Below, in pieces: positions 7,493-13,742 of a DNA stretch of 15,211 nucleotides; position 1 is the first letter of the stretch, and the number at the start of each line of letters is the position of its first letter. The notes below the pieces were generated by a model that was not told the DNA's origin, searched no databases, and saw only the letters and a program-made list of their open reading frames with translations. The position numbers and the translations under genes were made by a program. The DNA comes from an uncultured Collinsella sp. (GTDB lineage Bacteria; Actinomycetota; Coriobacteriia; Coriobacteriales; Coriobacteriaceae), in NCBI GenBank assembly GCA_902476475.1, contig CABSDO010000049.1:1-15211 (forward strand), read 5' to 3'.

Positions 7493-7522
7493 AAGCAGGG
7501 AAGGCCAAAACCTCCCCTGCTT
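7493..7522 (-). promoter_or_regulatory. Hairpin downstream of livK
   Basis: An 8-bp stem AAGCAGGG/CCCTGCTT encloses a 14-nt loop, 32 nt after the livK stop codon. It lacks a T-run, so it is more likely an mRNA 3'-end stabiliser than a terminator. Such structures after a binding-protein gene commonly let its message outlast that of the permease genes. Confidence 0.45.
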
Positions 7523-7554
7523 GGGATCAAAACCGCTCTATGTAAGGCGGCCTA

Positions 7555-8742
7555 TTAGGCCTGTACGTACTTGCCGTCGGTGATGATGTACGCCGTGGGC
7601 TCCTTCTGGACCTGACCCTTATCGTTCCAGGTGAGCTTACCGGTCAGACCGTCAACGGTAATCTTGAGCATAGCCTTCGACAGTTTCTCGGCGGCCTCGG
7701 TTGGATCGGCGTCGACACCAAGACCGGCCTCCTTGACGGCCTCGGCCACCGCGTGCACGCCGTCGTAGGCGTCGGCGGCAAACTGGTCGGGGGTATCGCC
7801 GTACTTATCCTTGTAAGCGTTAACGAAGTCGGCGTTCTTCTCGTCGTCGGCGGAGAACGGGGTCATGAGCAGCAGACCCTCGGCAAGAGAGGTGTCGAAA
7901 CCCTCAACGCCCAGGATGCCGTCCATGCCATCGCAGCCCATCATCTTGACGTCGTAGCCCATGTCCTTGGCGTTCTTGAGCAGGACGGACGCCGGCGTGT
8001 AGTAGATCGGCGCAAAGATCATGGTGGCGCCGGCCTGCTTGGCCTTGGTCAGCTGGTTGGTAAAGCTCGTGGCGGAGTCGTCCTTAAAGGTCTCCTCGTC
8101 GACAATCTCGAGCTTGGACTCAGCGGCCTGGGCCTTAAATGAATCTGCGATGCCCGAAGAATAGGCGTCGCCGGAGTTATAGAACAGCACGAACTTCTCG
8201 TCCGCATATTTCTCTGCCAGGAACTTGGCAGCGTTGACACCCTGGTTGGGGTCGGTGAAGCAAACCTGGAAGACGCAATCCTTGCCGTCGGTGACGTCCT
8301 CGGAGGACGCAGACGGGGTGATCATGAACGTCTTGGGGTCGTTACCGCACTCTGCGGCAACGGCAACCGACGCACCCGTGGTGGTCGGACCGACGAGGGC
8401 CTGCATGCCCCAGTCGAGCAGGGTGTTGAAGGCGTTGACGGCCTTCTCGCCGTCGGCCTGGTCATCCTCGGCCTTGCTGGCAAGCGGCAGCTCCTTGGTC
8501 GAGAAATCCTTGCAGCCAAGCTCGACACCCTGGGTAACGGACTTGCCGTAGGACGCGTTGGCGCCGGTCAGCGGGCCGATGGTGCCGATCTTAAACGAAG
8601 CGTCGCCCGAAGCGGAACCGCTGTCGCCGCCGTTGGAGGAGCAACCAGCTAGAATGGACATCGCCCCCAGACCTGCTGCGCTCGCGATAACGCTCCTGCG
8701 ATTCATAACAGGGTTCAATGACTTACCGGTGAGGCTCGACAT
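7555..8742 (-). CDS. livK: Branched-chain amino acid ABC transporter, substrate-binding lipoprotein
   Basis: This 395-residue type I periplasmic-binding-fold protein captures the amino acid outside the cell for LivHMGF. The N-terminus carries a positively charged stretch with twin arginines (NRRS, residues 14-17), a hydrophobic core and a lipobox LAGC with Cys34 as the lipidated residue, then a Ser/Gly/Asp linker. The mature part shows IGTIGPLTGANASYGKS, typical of Peripla_BP_6 proteins, and ends PTAYIITDGKYVQA. The ATG at 8740-8742 is chosen because AGGAG lies 6 nt upstream; the internal ATG at 8704-8706 just before the twin Arg has no ribosome-binding site. First gene of the liv operon. Substrate range (Leu/Ile/Val) is inferred from the neighbours. 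Confidence 0.93.
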   Translation of the reverse strand: MSSLTGKSLNPVMNRRSVIASAAGLGAMSILAGCSSNGGDSGSASGDASFKIGTIGPLTGANASYGKSVTQGVELGCKDFSTKELPLASKAEDDQADGEKAVNAFNTLLDWGMQALVGPTTTGASVAVAAECGNDPKTFMITPSASSEDVTDGKDCVFQVCFTDPNQGVNAAKFLAEKYADEKFVLFYNSGDAYSSGIADSFKAQAAESKLEIVDEETFKDDSATSFTNQLTKAKQAGATMIFAPIYYTPASVLLKNAKDMGYDVKMMGCDGMDGILGVEGFDTSLAEGLLLMTPFSADDEKNADFVNAYKDKYGDTPDQFAADAYDGVHAVAEAVKEAGLGVDADPTEAAEKLSKAMLKITVDGLTGKLTWNDKGQVQKEPTAYIITDGKYVQA

Positions 8743-8763
8743 GCGGCTCTCCTCTCAAATCTC

Positions 8764-8784
8764 GTCGGGTTTCGGTTACCCGAC
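8764..8784 (-). promoter_or_regulatory. Hairpin in the livK leader
   Basis: A perfect 7-bp stem GTCGGGT/ACCCGAC has a 7-nt loop and lies about 20 nt upstream of the livK start codon, next to the ribosome-binding site. A second hairpin, CGCCG-tgtt-CGGCG, lies at 8796-8809. Together they could form a structured 5' UTR. Neither has a T-run and I recognise no riboswitch class. Confidence 0.4.
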
Positions 8785-8848
8785 AGGCCATCCTTCGCCG
8801 TGTTCGGCGTTCGCAAAATAGTAGACGCTTTAGTTGAGAAAAGTGGCG

Positions 8849-8878
8849 ATTATTTCAACTTTTCTTTTGTTTTGTCCA
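8849..8878 (-). promoter_or_regulatory. Candidate liv operon promoter
   Basis: On the minus strand TGGACA (8873-8878) and AATAAT (8849-8854) are separated by 18 bp, in the most AT-rich stretch of the window (about 8820-8970). Transcription would start near 8842, giving a leader of about 100 nt that contains the two hairpins. Both hexamers are imperfect and other -10-like sequences occur nearby. Confidence 0.4.
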
Positions 8879-8985
8879 TTTATCCAAAATTATGCGTATT
8901 TCTGTCGGTTTATGCAGTTTAGCCACTTTATTGTGTGAAAGTATTGTTTCCGTTCTGTTACAAGCGTCCCTGCCCTGATTAAAAC

Positions 8986-8997
8986 AGCCTCACCGGT
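8986..8997 (+). repeat. 12-bp inverted copy of the livK start region
   Basis: AGCCTCACCGGT occurs here on the plus strand, while livK codons 3-6 carry the same 12 bases on the minus strand (8725-8736). The two are thus a perfect inverted repeat 249 bp apart. A minus-strand RNA covering this site would be complementary to the livK message just after its start codon, and on that strand the copy is followed by GTTTTAATC. Confidence 0.5.
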
Positions 8998-9013
8998 CGC
9001 GTTTTGTGCACAC

Positions 9014-9058
9014 CTAGGCGGCGATGTACTTGCCGTCCTGAATCACATAGGCTGTAGG
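9014..9058 (-). pseudogene. C-terminal relic of a second livK-like gene
   Basis: Read on the minus strand, this segment encodes PTAYVIQDGKYIAA and then TAG. The intact livK ends PTAYIITDGKYVQA and then a stop. Ten of 14 residues are identical and the others are mostly conservative, while many codons differ, so this is a diverged paralogue rather than a recent copy. Upstream of the Pro codon the frame gives no binding-protein sequence and there is no open reading frame of useful length, so the rest of the gene is gone. It lies 5' of livK in the same orientation, as expected if the locus once had two binding-protein genes in tandem. Confidence 0.7.
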
Positions 9059-9158
9059 TCGTATGTAGTGAGCATGTTTCCAATGTTTCCGCAGCGTTTC
9101 GGGGGTGCCGTTTTGTGCGACTCCTGTTGCCTAGCGAGCACGCGCCCTCGGTTCACGC

Positions 9159-9164
9159 TAGAAT
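9159..9164 (+). promoter_or_regulatory. -10 element of the hom promoter
   Basis: TAGAAT lies 54 bp upstream of the hom start codon and would place transcription start near 9171. The hexamer 17 bp upstream (GAGCAC) is a poor -35. The gene's ribosome-binding site is AAGGAG at 9207-9212. Confidence 0.45.
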
Positions 9165-9218
9165 GCACTCAACCTTTAAGCGGTTAATCCATCCATAAGA
9201 TGCACGAAGGAGCTATCT

Positions 9219-10562
9219 ATGAGCGAACCCCTGCGCACCGTGAACGTCGGTCTGATTGGTCTGGGAACCGTCGGCGGCGGCGTGGCCCGTCTGATCAAGA
9301 GCCACCACGATGAGTACCTTGCAGCCTACGGCATCGACCTTAAGCTGACCCGTGCCTGCGCGCTTGCCTGGGAGCAGGCCGAGGCGGCAGGCATTGAGCG
9401 CGAGGCCTTTACGAGTGACTGGCACGACGTCGTCACCGACCCCGCCGTCGACATCGTCGTCGAGCTCATCGGCGGCGAGCATCCCGCAACCGAGATCTTC
9501 ACCACCGCCTTCGAGAACGGCAAGCACGTCGTCTCTGCCAACAAGGCCCTGCTGGGCCGTCATGTCGAGACGCTCGCCGAGAAGGCGCGCGCATGCGGCG
9601 TGCAGATTAAGTGCGAGGCCAGCTGCGGCGGCGGCATCCCCATCGTGAGCACGCTCGAGCACGACCTGGTGGGCAACAAGATCCTGACCATCGCCGGCAT
9701 TCTCAACGGCACCACCAACTACATCCTGTCGCGCATGGACGCCGAGGGCGCCGATTACGCCGACGTGCTTGCCGACGCGCAGGCCAAGGGCTATGCCGAG
9801 GCCGACCCGTCCGCCGACGTCGACGGCTTCGAAGCCGCCAGCAAGACGGCAATTCTCGCCTCCATCGGCTTTGGCACCCGCGTGACCACCGACGATGTGT
9901 ACCAGCAGGGCATCCGTACCATCGGCGCCGAGGACATCGCCCAGGCCCGCGAGCTCGGCTACACCATTAAGCTGCTCGGCATCGCCCGCAACACCGACGC
10001 CGGCGTCGACGTCCGCGTGCATCCCACGCTGATCCCCGCCGACCACATGCTTGCCAAGGTCAACGGTGCCATGAACGCCGTCTACGTGGTGGGTGACGCC
10101 GTAGGCGAGACCATGTTCTACGGTGCCGGCGCAGGCTCCTTCCCCACCGCGAGCGCCGTCGTGGGCGACATCCTGTCGCTCTCCGAGCAGATCAGCCGCG
10201 GCGTGGCTCCGCTGCCCGAGATTGAGCCCTATGGTCACAACCTCGCCTTTAAGCCCATGGACGAGCTCCAGACCAAGTACTATGTGCGCCTGAAGGTCGC
10301 CGACCGCGTGGGCGCCCTGTCCGAAACGGTCGACATCTTTGCCAAGCACAACATCTCGATCTCGCTCATCAACCAGGTCGAGGACGGCAAGTCGGGCGTC
10401 AGCGATGCCTGCTCGGTCATCTTCCTGACGCACCGCGCGCTCGAGAAGGACGTCCAGGCTGCCGCCGCCGAGCTTGCCAGCGTCGACTGCGTGGCCGAGG
10501 TCGCCAACGTCCTGCGTATCGAGGACGTCGAGGCCTGGACCGAAGGCGTCATGGCCAACTAA
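9219..10562 (+). CDS. hom: Homoserine dehydrogenase with C-terminal ACT domain
   Basis: The 447-residue enzyme reduces aspartate 4-semialdehyde to homoserine, the branch point to threonine, methionine and isoleucine. Seen: the Rossmann motif GLIGLGTVGGGV at 11-22, VVSANKALL, the substrate-domain motif GILNGTTNYIL, and GYAEADPSADVDGFEAASK with the catalytic Asp/Lys region. A C-terminal ACT domain begins at YYVRLKVADRVGALS (about residue 350) and probably binds threonine for feedback inhibition. Length matches the monofunctional Gram-positive type; there is no aspartokinase fusion. AAGGAG sits 6 nt before the ATG. A strong terminator follows, so the gene is transcribed alone, divergent from the liv operon. 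Confidence 0.96.
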   Translation: MSEPLRTVNVGLIGLGTVGGGVARLIKSHHDEYLAAYGIDLKLTRACALAWEQAEAAGIEREAFTSDWHDVVTDPAVDIVVELIGGEHPATEIFTTAFENGKHVVSANKALLGRHVETLAEKARACGVQIKCEASCGGGIPIVSTLEHDLVGNKILTIAGILNGTTNYILSRMDAEGADYADVLADAQAKGYAEADPSADVDGFEAASKTAILASIGFGTRVTTDDVYQQGIRTIGAEDIAQARELGYTIKLLGIARNTDAGVDVRVHPTLIPADHMLAKVNGAMNAVYVVGDAVGETMFYGAGAGSFPTASAVVGDILSLSEQISRGVAPLPEIEPYGHNLAFKPMDELQTKYYVRLKVADRVGALSETVDIFAKHNISISLINQVEDGKSGVSDACSVIFLTHRALEKDVQAAAAELASVDCVAEVANVLRIEDVEAWTEGVMAN

Positions 10563-10593
10563 TCCATCAATCGCCTAGCAATACGCGCTTTGA

Positions 10594-10627
10594 GGGCTCC
10601 CGTCCGATGTGGGACGGGAGCCCTTTT
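10594..10627 (+). terminator. Rho-independent terminator of hom
   Basis: A perfect 12-bp stem GGGCTCCCGTCC (10594-10605) pairs with 10612-10623 around a 6-nt loop and is followed by TTTTGTCT. It begins 31 bp after the hom stop. The 149 bp between it and the next gene hold no clear promoter; an 8-bp direct repeat GGCTACCG is visible there. Confidence 0.92.
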
Positions 10628-10776
10628 GTCTCCTGCCCCAAGCACAACGGCAGAGCAAATTTGCGCGAGCCGCTCATCGGTAACGCGGGCTACCGTTCAC
10701 CGATATGCAAACGCGGTCGATTCCGGCTACCGCTACGCTGTGCTGCGTACGTCCACCCCCGAAGAATGGAGGCACC

Positions 10777-11526
10777 ATGTTGCTCGAGGGCAAGAAAGCA
10801 ATCGTCACCGGAGGCACGCGCGGTATCGGCTATGCCATCGCCTGCCGTTTTATCGAGGAGGGCGCCTCCGTCACTGTCTTTGGCTCGCGTCAAGAGACCG
10901 CCGATGCGGCCGTTGAGAAGCTGACAGCCGCCTATCCCGACGCCAAGGTCTGGGGCCGCTCCTGCGACCTCACCTCACTCGAAGCCGTGACCGAGGCCTT
11001 TACCCAGGCTGCAGCCGACATGGGCGGCTTGGACACGGTCGTCAACAATGCCGGTATCTCCCAGCGTTCACCCCTCTTGGACTACACGGCCGAGGAGTTC
11101 GCAAAGGTCATGGACCTTAACGTCGTCGCCGTCTTTAATGGCCACCAGGCTGCCGCCAAGATCATGACCGAGGCCGGCCACGGCGGCACCATCACTACCA
11201 CAAGCTCGATGGTCGCCAAGTACGGCCAGCCCTCCGGCGTCGGTTACCCCACGTCCAAGTTTGCCGTCAACGGTATGGTCCAGTCGCTCTCGCGCGAGCT
11301 CGCCCCCATGGGTATTCGCGTCAACGCCGTCGCCCCAGGCGTAACCAAGACCGATATGGTCGCCAACCTGCCCGAAGAGGTCATCAAGCCCATCATCGCC
11401 ACCATTCCGCTGGGTCGCATGGGAGAGCCCGAGGATGTCGCCAACGCCTTTGTCTTCTTGGCAAGCGACATGTCCTCCTATGTCACGGGCGCCATCCTCC
11501 CCGTCGACGGAGCCGCCCGCTCCTAA
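10777..11526 (+). CDS. Short-chain dehydrogenase/reductase resembling BaiA-type 3alpha-hydroxysteroid dehydrogenase
   Basis: The 249-residue protein is a classical SDR. Seen: the cofactor motif TGGTRGIG at 11-18, D64, NNAG at 90-93, the catalytic tetrad N115, S144, Y157 and K161 (YPTSK), and a C-terminal VTGAILPVDGA. Several stretches match my memory of clostridial BaiA: TGGTRGIG, the VFG/IFG strand end, DLTS, VFNG, SGVGYP.SK, VAPGV.(K/N)TDM, and EP(E).(V/I)AN. The loop after strand 2 has S37-R38 where BaiA has an acidic residue, which predicts NADP(H) over NAD(H). Homology to FabG-like ketoreductases is also high, so a steroid substrate is only a possibility. ATG at 10777 is chosen for GGAGG 4 nt upstream; an ATG at 10705 has none. 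Confidence 0.85.
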   Translation: MLLEGKKAIVTGGTRGIGYAIACRFIEEGASVTVFGSRQETADAAVEKLTAAYPDAKVWGRSCDLTSLEAVTEAFTQAAADMGGLDTVVNNAGISQRSPLLDYTAEEFAKVMDLNVVAVFNGHQAAAKIMTEAGHGGTITTTSSMVAKYGQPSGVGYPTSKFAVNGMVQSLSRELAPMGIRVNAVAPGVTKTDMVANLPEEVIKPIIATIPLGRMGEPEDVANAFVFLASDMSSYVTGAILPVDGAARS

Positions 11527-11569
11527 AGGTCGCAAGCCACGACTCCTAGCCTCAACATTGCTCAACCAA

Positions 11570-11608
11570 AAGGCGCGCTGTCTGCATCAACTGCAGGCAG
11601 CGCGCCTT
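11570..11608. terminator. Bidirectional terminator between the SDR gene and the antiporter
   Basis: The 11-bp stem AAGGCGCGCTG (11570-11580) pairs with 11598-11608, and an inner CTGC/GCAG pair extends it. The plus strand continues CTTCTGTTT and the minus strand TTTTGG, so it can stop transcripts of both convergent genes. For the antiporter transcript the 62-bp repeat array lies between the stop codon and this terminator. Confidence 0.85.
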
Positions 11609-11622
11609 CTTCTGTTTGAAGT

Positions 11623-11994
11623 GGAAGCCGTGTCCCAGAATTCCGGCTCAGACCGGGACGCAGCTTCCCTCAGGGCCATGTTTCGGAAAATGTGCCCCGT
11701 TTTGAACGCCGATTCTGGGACACCGTTTCCGCAACGGGTCTCTCGCGGAAACTGTATCCCACTCTGAGCGCCCATTCCGGGACACAGTTTCCCCAAGGCC
11801 TTTGTTTCGGAAAGCGCATCCCACTACGCGTCTTCAAACTGGGACGCGCTTTCCGGCAGGGGTCCAAAGCGGAAACTGCATCCCGCTCTGAGCGTCCATT
11901 CTGGGATGTGGCTTCCCGATGGGGGCCGATGCGGAAACCGCATCCCGTTCCGAGCCTTCAAAGCGGGACGCGCCTTCCCCTAGGGAAGCATCTC
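11623..11994. repeat. Array of six tandem 62-bp units with alternating inverted 14-bp arms
   Basis: Motif A (consensus GGAAACYGYATCCC) begins at 11623, 11685, 11747, 11809, 11871 and 11933. Its reverse complement B (GGGACRCNNTTTCC) begins at 11655, 11717, 11779, 11841, 11903 and 11965. Both series have an exact 62-bp period, with 18-bp segments between A and B and 16-bp segments between B and A. The segments are less conserved but related, so this is not a CRISPR with unique spacers. The period is not a multiple of three and no frame is conserved, so it is not coding. Arms within a unit match at up to 13 of 14 positions, including paired changes (GGAAG with CTTCC in unit 1; GGAAAGCGC with GCGCTTTCC in unit 4). 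The array stops one base before the antiporter stop codon. I do not recognise the element. Confidence 0.92.
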
Positions 11995-11995
11995 G

Positions 11996-13558
11996 TTATT
12001 TGCCGTCGTCGTCCTGGGCTTCATCGCGCGCGTAGAGCTCCAGCATGCGGCGGCGGTATTCGTGCACGGCGAGCTTGGCGCGCTCCAGGCGGCGGCGCTC
12101 ACGCGGAGTCAGCTTGGACGGGTCGATCTCGTCGCCATAGGTCTTCTCGGCCAGCAAATGAGCGGCGTCCACGATACGGGCATCGATGTGCCCGCTTGCC
12201 GCCTCGGTCGAGAGGCGGTCGGCAATGGAATCAAGGGTAGGTATGCCGTCGAGCGAACGCCCATGTCCATGCGAGGTCAGCAGCTCGTGCTCGCGTGCGA
12301 GCAGGCTCGCCAAATCGTGATGGGCGCGCAAGATGTCAAGCGCATCGGATGGATGCTCGGCAACCTCTGCCACGGCAGCGACCGGTGCGGCGTCGACCAC
12401 GCGGTAGAAGAGCTGCGCGAGCAGCGGCATCAAGAACACCGTGATGGCACCGGCGGCAACCATGACCGACGCAATATCTTGCGACAGCGCGCCCGCGTTG
12501 ACGGCAACGCTCGTCACGGCAACGATGATCGGAAGCGCCGTGGTGCAGTACAGGGCCACGGTAATGCGACCATACGCCGACACATCGCGCGTCGCAGGAC
12601 AAATGCCCATAGAGATGAGGATGGGCACGGCACGAATAATCAGCAACGCCACGATAAAGCCCGCGAGCAAGCCCGGACGCGACGCCACGGCCGTCAGGTC
12701 GATCTTTGCGCCCGATACGGTGAAGAACACCGGAATCAAAAAGCCGTAGGCCAGGCCGTCGAGCTTAGTCTCGAGCGTATGGTTGCCCTCGGGGATGATA
12801 TAGCGCAGGACAAAGCCGGCGGCAAAAGAACCCAACACGATGTCGAGGTCAAAGACGGCGGAGAATGCCACGAGCGTGACCAGGATGAGCACCGTCAGGC
12901 GCACGAAGGTCTGCGACGTGGTATCGGCGCGTTCCTCGACAAACGCAAAGAAGCGGCTGCCGACGCGCTTGGAGCGGCTTGGGACCACGGCCAGCAACAC
13001 GCAGACCACCGCAAACAAGCCAAGGATTACAAGCGTCTGGATGCCGGTGCGGGCAGACAGCAGCACCGACATGGCGAGCACGGGGCCGAGCTCACCCCAG
13101 GTGCCATACGCAAGAATCGAGTCGCCCACGCGCGTGCCGGTGAGCGAGCGCTCACGCATGATGGGCACGAGCGTGCCGAGCGCCGTCGAAGTGAGGGCAA
13201 GCGTCACGGCAATACCGTCGAAATGGCTGACCGAGAACCACGGAGTAAAGCGCACGGCAAGCCAGGCGATACCAAACGTGACGACCCACGTCGCCAAGCC
13301 GTAGCGCCCCTCGACGCCCGTGATGCTCTTGGGATCGATCTCAAAGCCGGCAAGCAGGAACAAAAATGCCAGACCGAGCTCTGACACGAGCGAGACCTCG
13401 GCATCCACATGGATGACGCCGAGCATATGGGGTCCCAGCACCGCACCGAACACGAGCAAAAAGACCGTCTCGGGAACGGGTTTTCCGGGAATCGCCGAGG
13501 CGATGAAGGGGCTTGCAAAGGCCACGAGCGCGATGATGGCGAGTGAAACGAATGCCAT
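11996..13558 (-). CDS. Cation:proton antiporter (Na+/H+ exchanger family, CPA type)
   Basis: The 520-residue membrane protein has about twelve hydrophobic segments in residues 1-390, then a hydrophilic, charged C-terminal tail of about 130 residues ending in RDEAQDDDGK. Features seen are GKPVPETVFLLVFGAVLGPH in the first helices, LAFLFLLAGFEIDP, and the core helix AYGTWGELGPVLAM, where a Gly-Glu pair stands where many CPA2 members have Asp-Asp or Asn-Asp. This fits PF00999 exchangers that trade Na+ or K+ for protons. The tail shows no Rossmann GxGxxG motif, so there is no KTN/TrkA-N domain as in KefC. The ATG at 13556-13558 has AAAGG 6 nt upstream. The gene stands alone, convergent with the SDR gene and divergent from purL, and its 3' UTR contains the 62-bp array. 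Confidence 0.88.
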   Translation of the reverse strand: MAFVSLAIIALVAFASPFIASAIPGKPVPETVFLLVFGAVLGPHMLGVIHVDAEVSLVSELGLAFLFLLAGFEIDPKSITGVEGRYGLATWVVTFGIAWLAVRFTPWFSVSHFDGIAVTLALTSTALGTLVPIMRERSLTGTRVGDSILAYGTWGELGPVLAMSVLLSARTGIQTLVILGLFAVVCVLLAVVPSRSKRVGSRFFAFVEERADTTSQTFVRLTVLILVTLVAFSAVFDLDIVLGSFAAGFVLRYIIPEGNHTLETKLDGLAYGFLIPVFFTVSGAKIDLTAVASRPGLLAGFIVALLIIRAVPILISMGICPATRDVSAYGRITVALYCTTALPIIVAVTSVAVNAGALSQDIASVMVAAGAITVFLMPLLAQLFYRVVDAAPVAAVAEVAEHPSDALDILRAHHDLASLLAREHELLTSHGHGRSLDGIPTLDSIADRLSTEAASGHIDARIVDAAHLLAEKTYGDEIDPSKLTPRERRRLERAKLAVHEYRRRMLELYARDEAQDDDGK

Positions 13559-13585
13559 GTGATGCCTTTCTCTTGTTTGCGCTTC

Positions 13586-13591
13586 ACTGTA
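13586..13591 (-). promoter_or_regulatory. Extended -10 of the antiporter promoter
   Basis: The minus strand reads TGC-TACAGT, a -10 with the TGn extension that can compensate for a poor -35; TTGAGG occurs upstream but only 13 bp away. Transcription would start near 13579, about 20 nt before the start codon. Confidence 0.45.
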
Positions 13592-13742
13592 GCACCCTCG
13601 CCGTCCTCAACGCGCCGCGAGCTGTCGTATCATAGTGAGGTTTACAAACATGTGGCTCAAGGCGACCGCAGGGCAGACCCCGCAAACCGACCGCTGCCGC
13701 ATACCGTACCGTACGCCCAACCGATCAGGAAGGCAGGAACCA
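13592..13742 (+). promoter_or_regulatory. purL upstream region
   Basis: This is the divergent gap between the antiporter and purL. A weak -10-like TATCAT is at 13629-13634 with no good -35. A CGACCGC direct repeat (13663-13669 and 13688-13694) and a weak GGCAG/CTGCC pairing lie in the leader. I looked for purine, ZTP and THF riboswitch consensus sequences and saw none. The ribosome-binding site AGGAAGG is at 13727-13733. Confidence 0.3.

Noticed and set aside
9213..10433. 406-codon minus-strand frame opposite hom
   Set aside because: Antisense shadow of hom with biased composition and no recognisable motif.
11623..11994. CRISPR array
   Set aside because: The segments between the arms are similar to one another and not unique, the arms alternate in orientation, and there are no cas genes.
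11587..12240. Small frames on both strands through the 62-bp array
   Set aside because: The repeat period is not divisible by three, so no frame repeats at the protein level, and none has a proper ribosome-binding site.
12062..13384. 440-codon plus-strand frame opposite the antiporter
   Set aside because: The minus strand encodes a well-formed membrane protein; this frame is a charged, low-complexity shadow.
13635..13742. Purine-related riboswitch upstream of purL
   Set aside because: No conserved core of the purine, ZTP or THF classes is visible and no strong stems are present.
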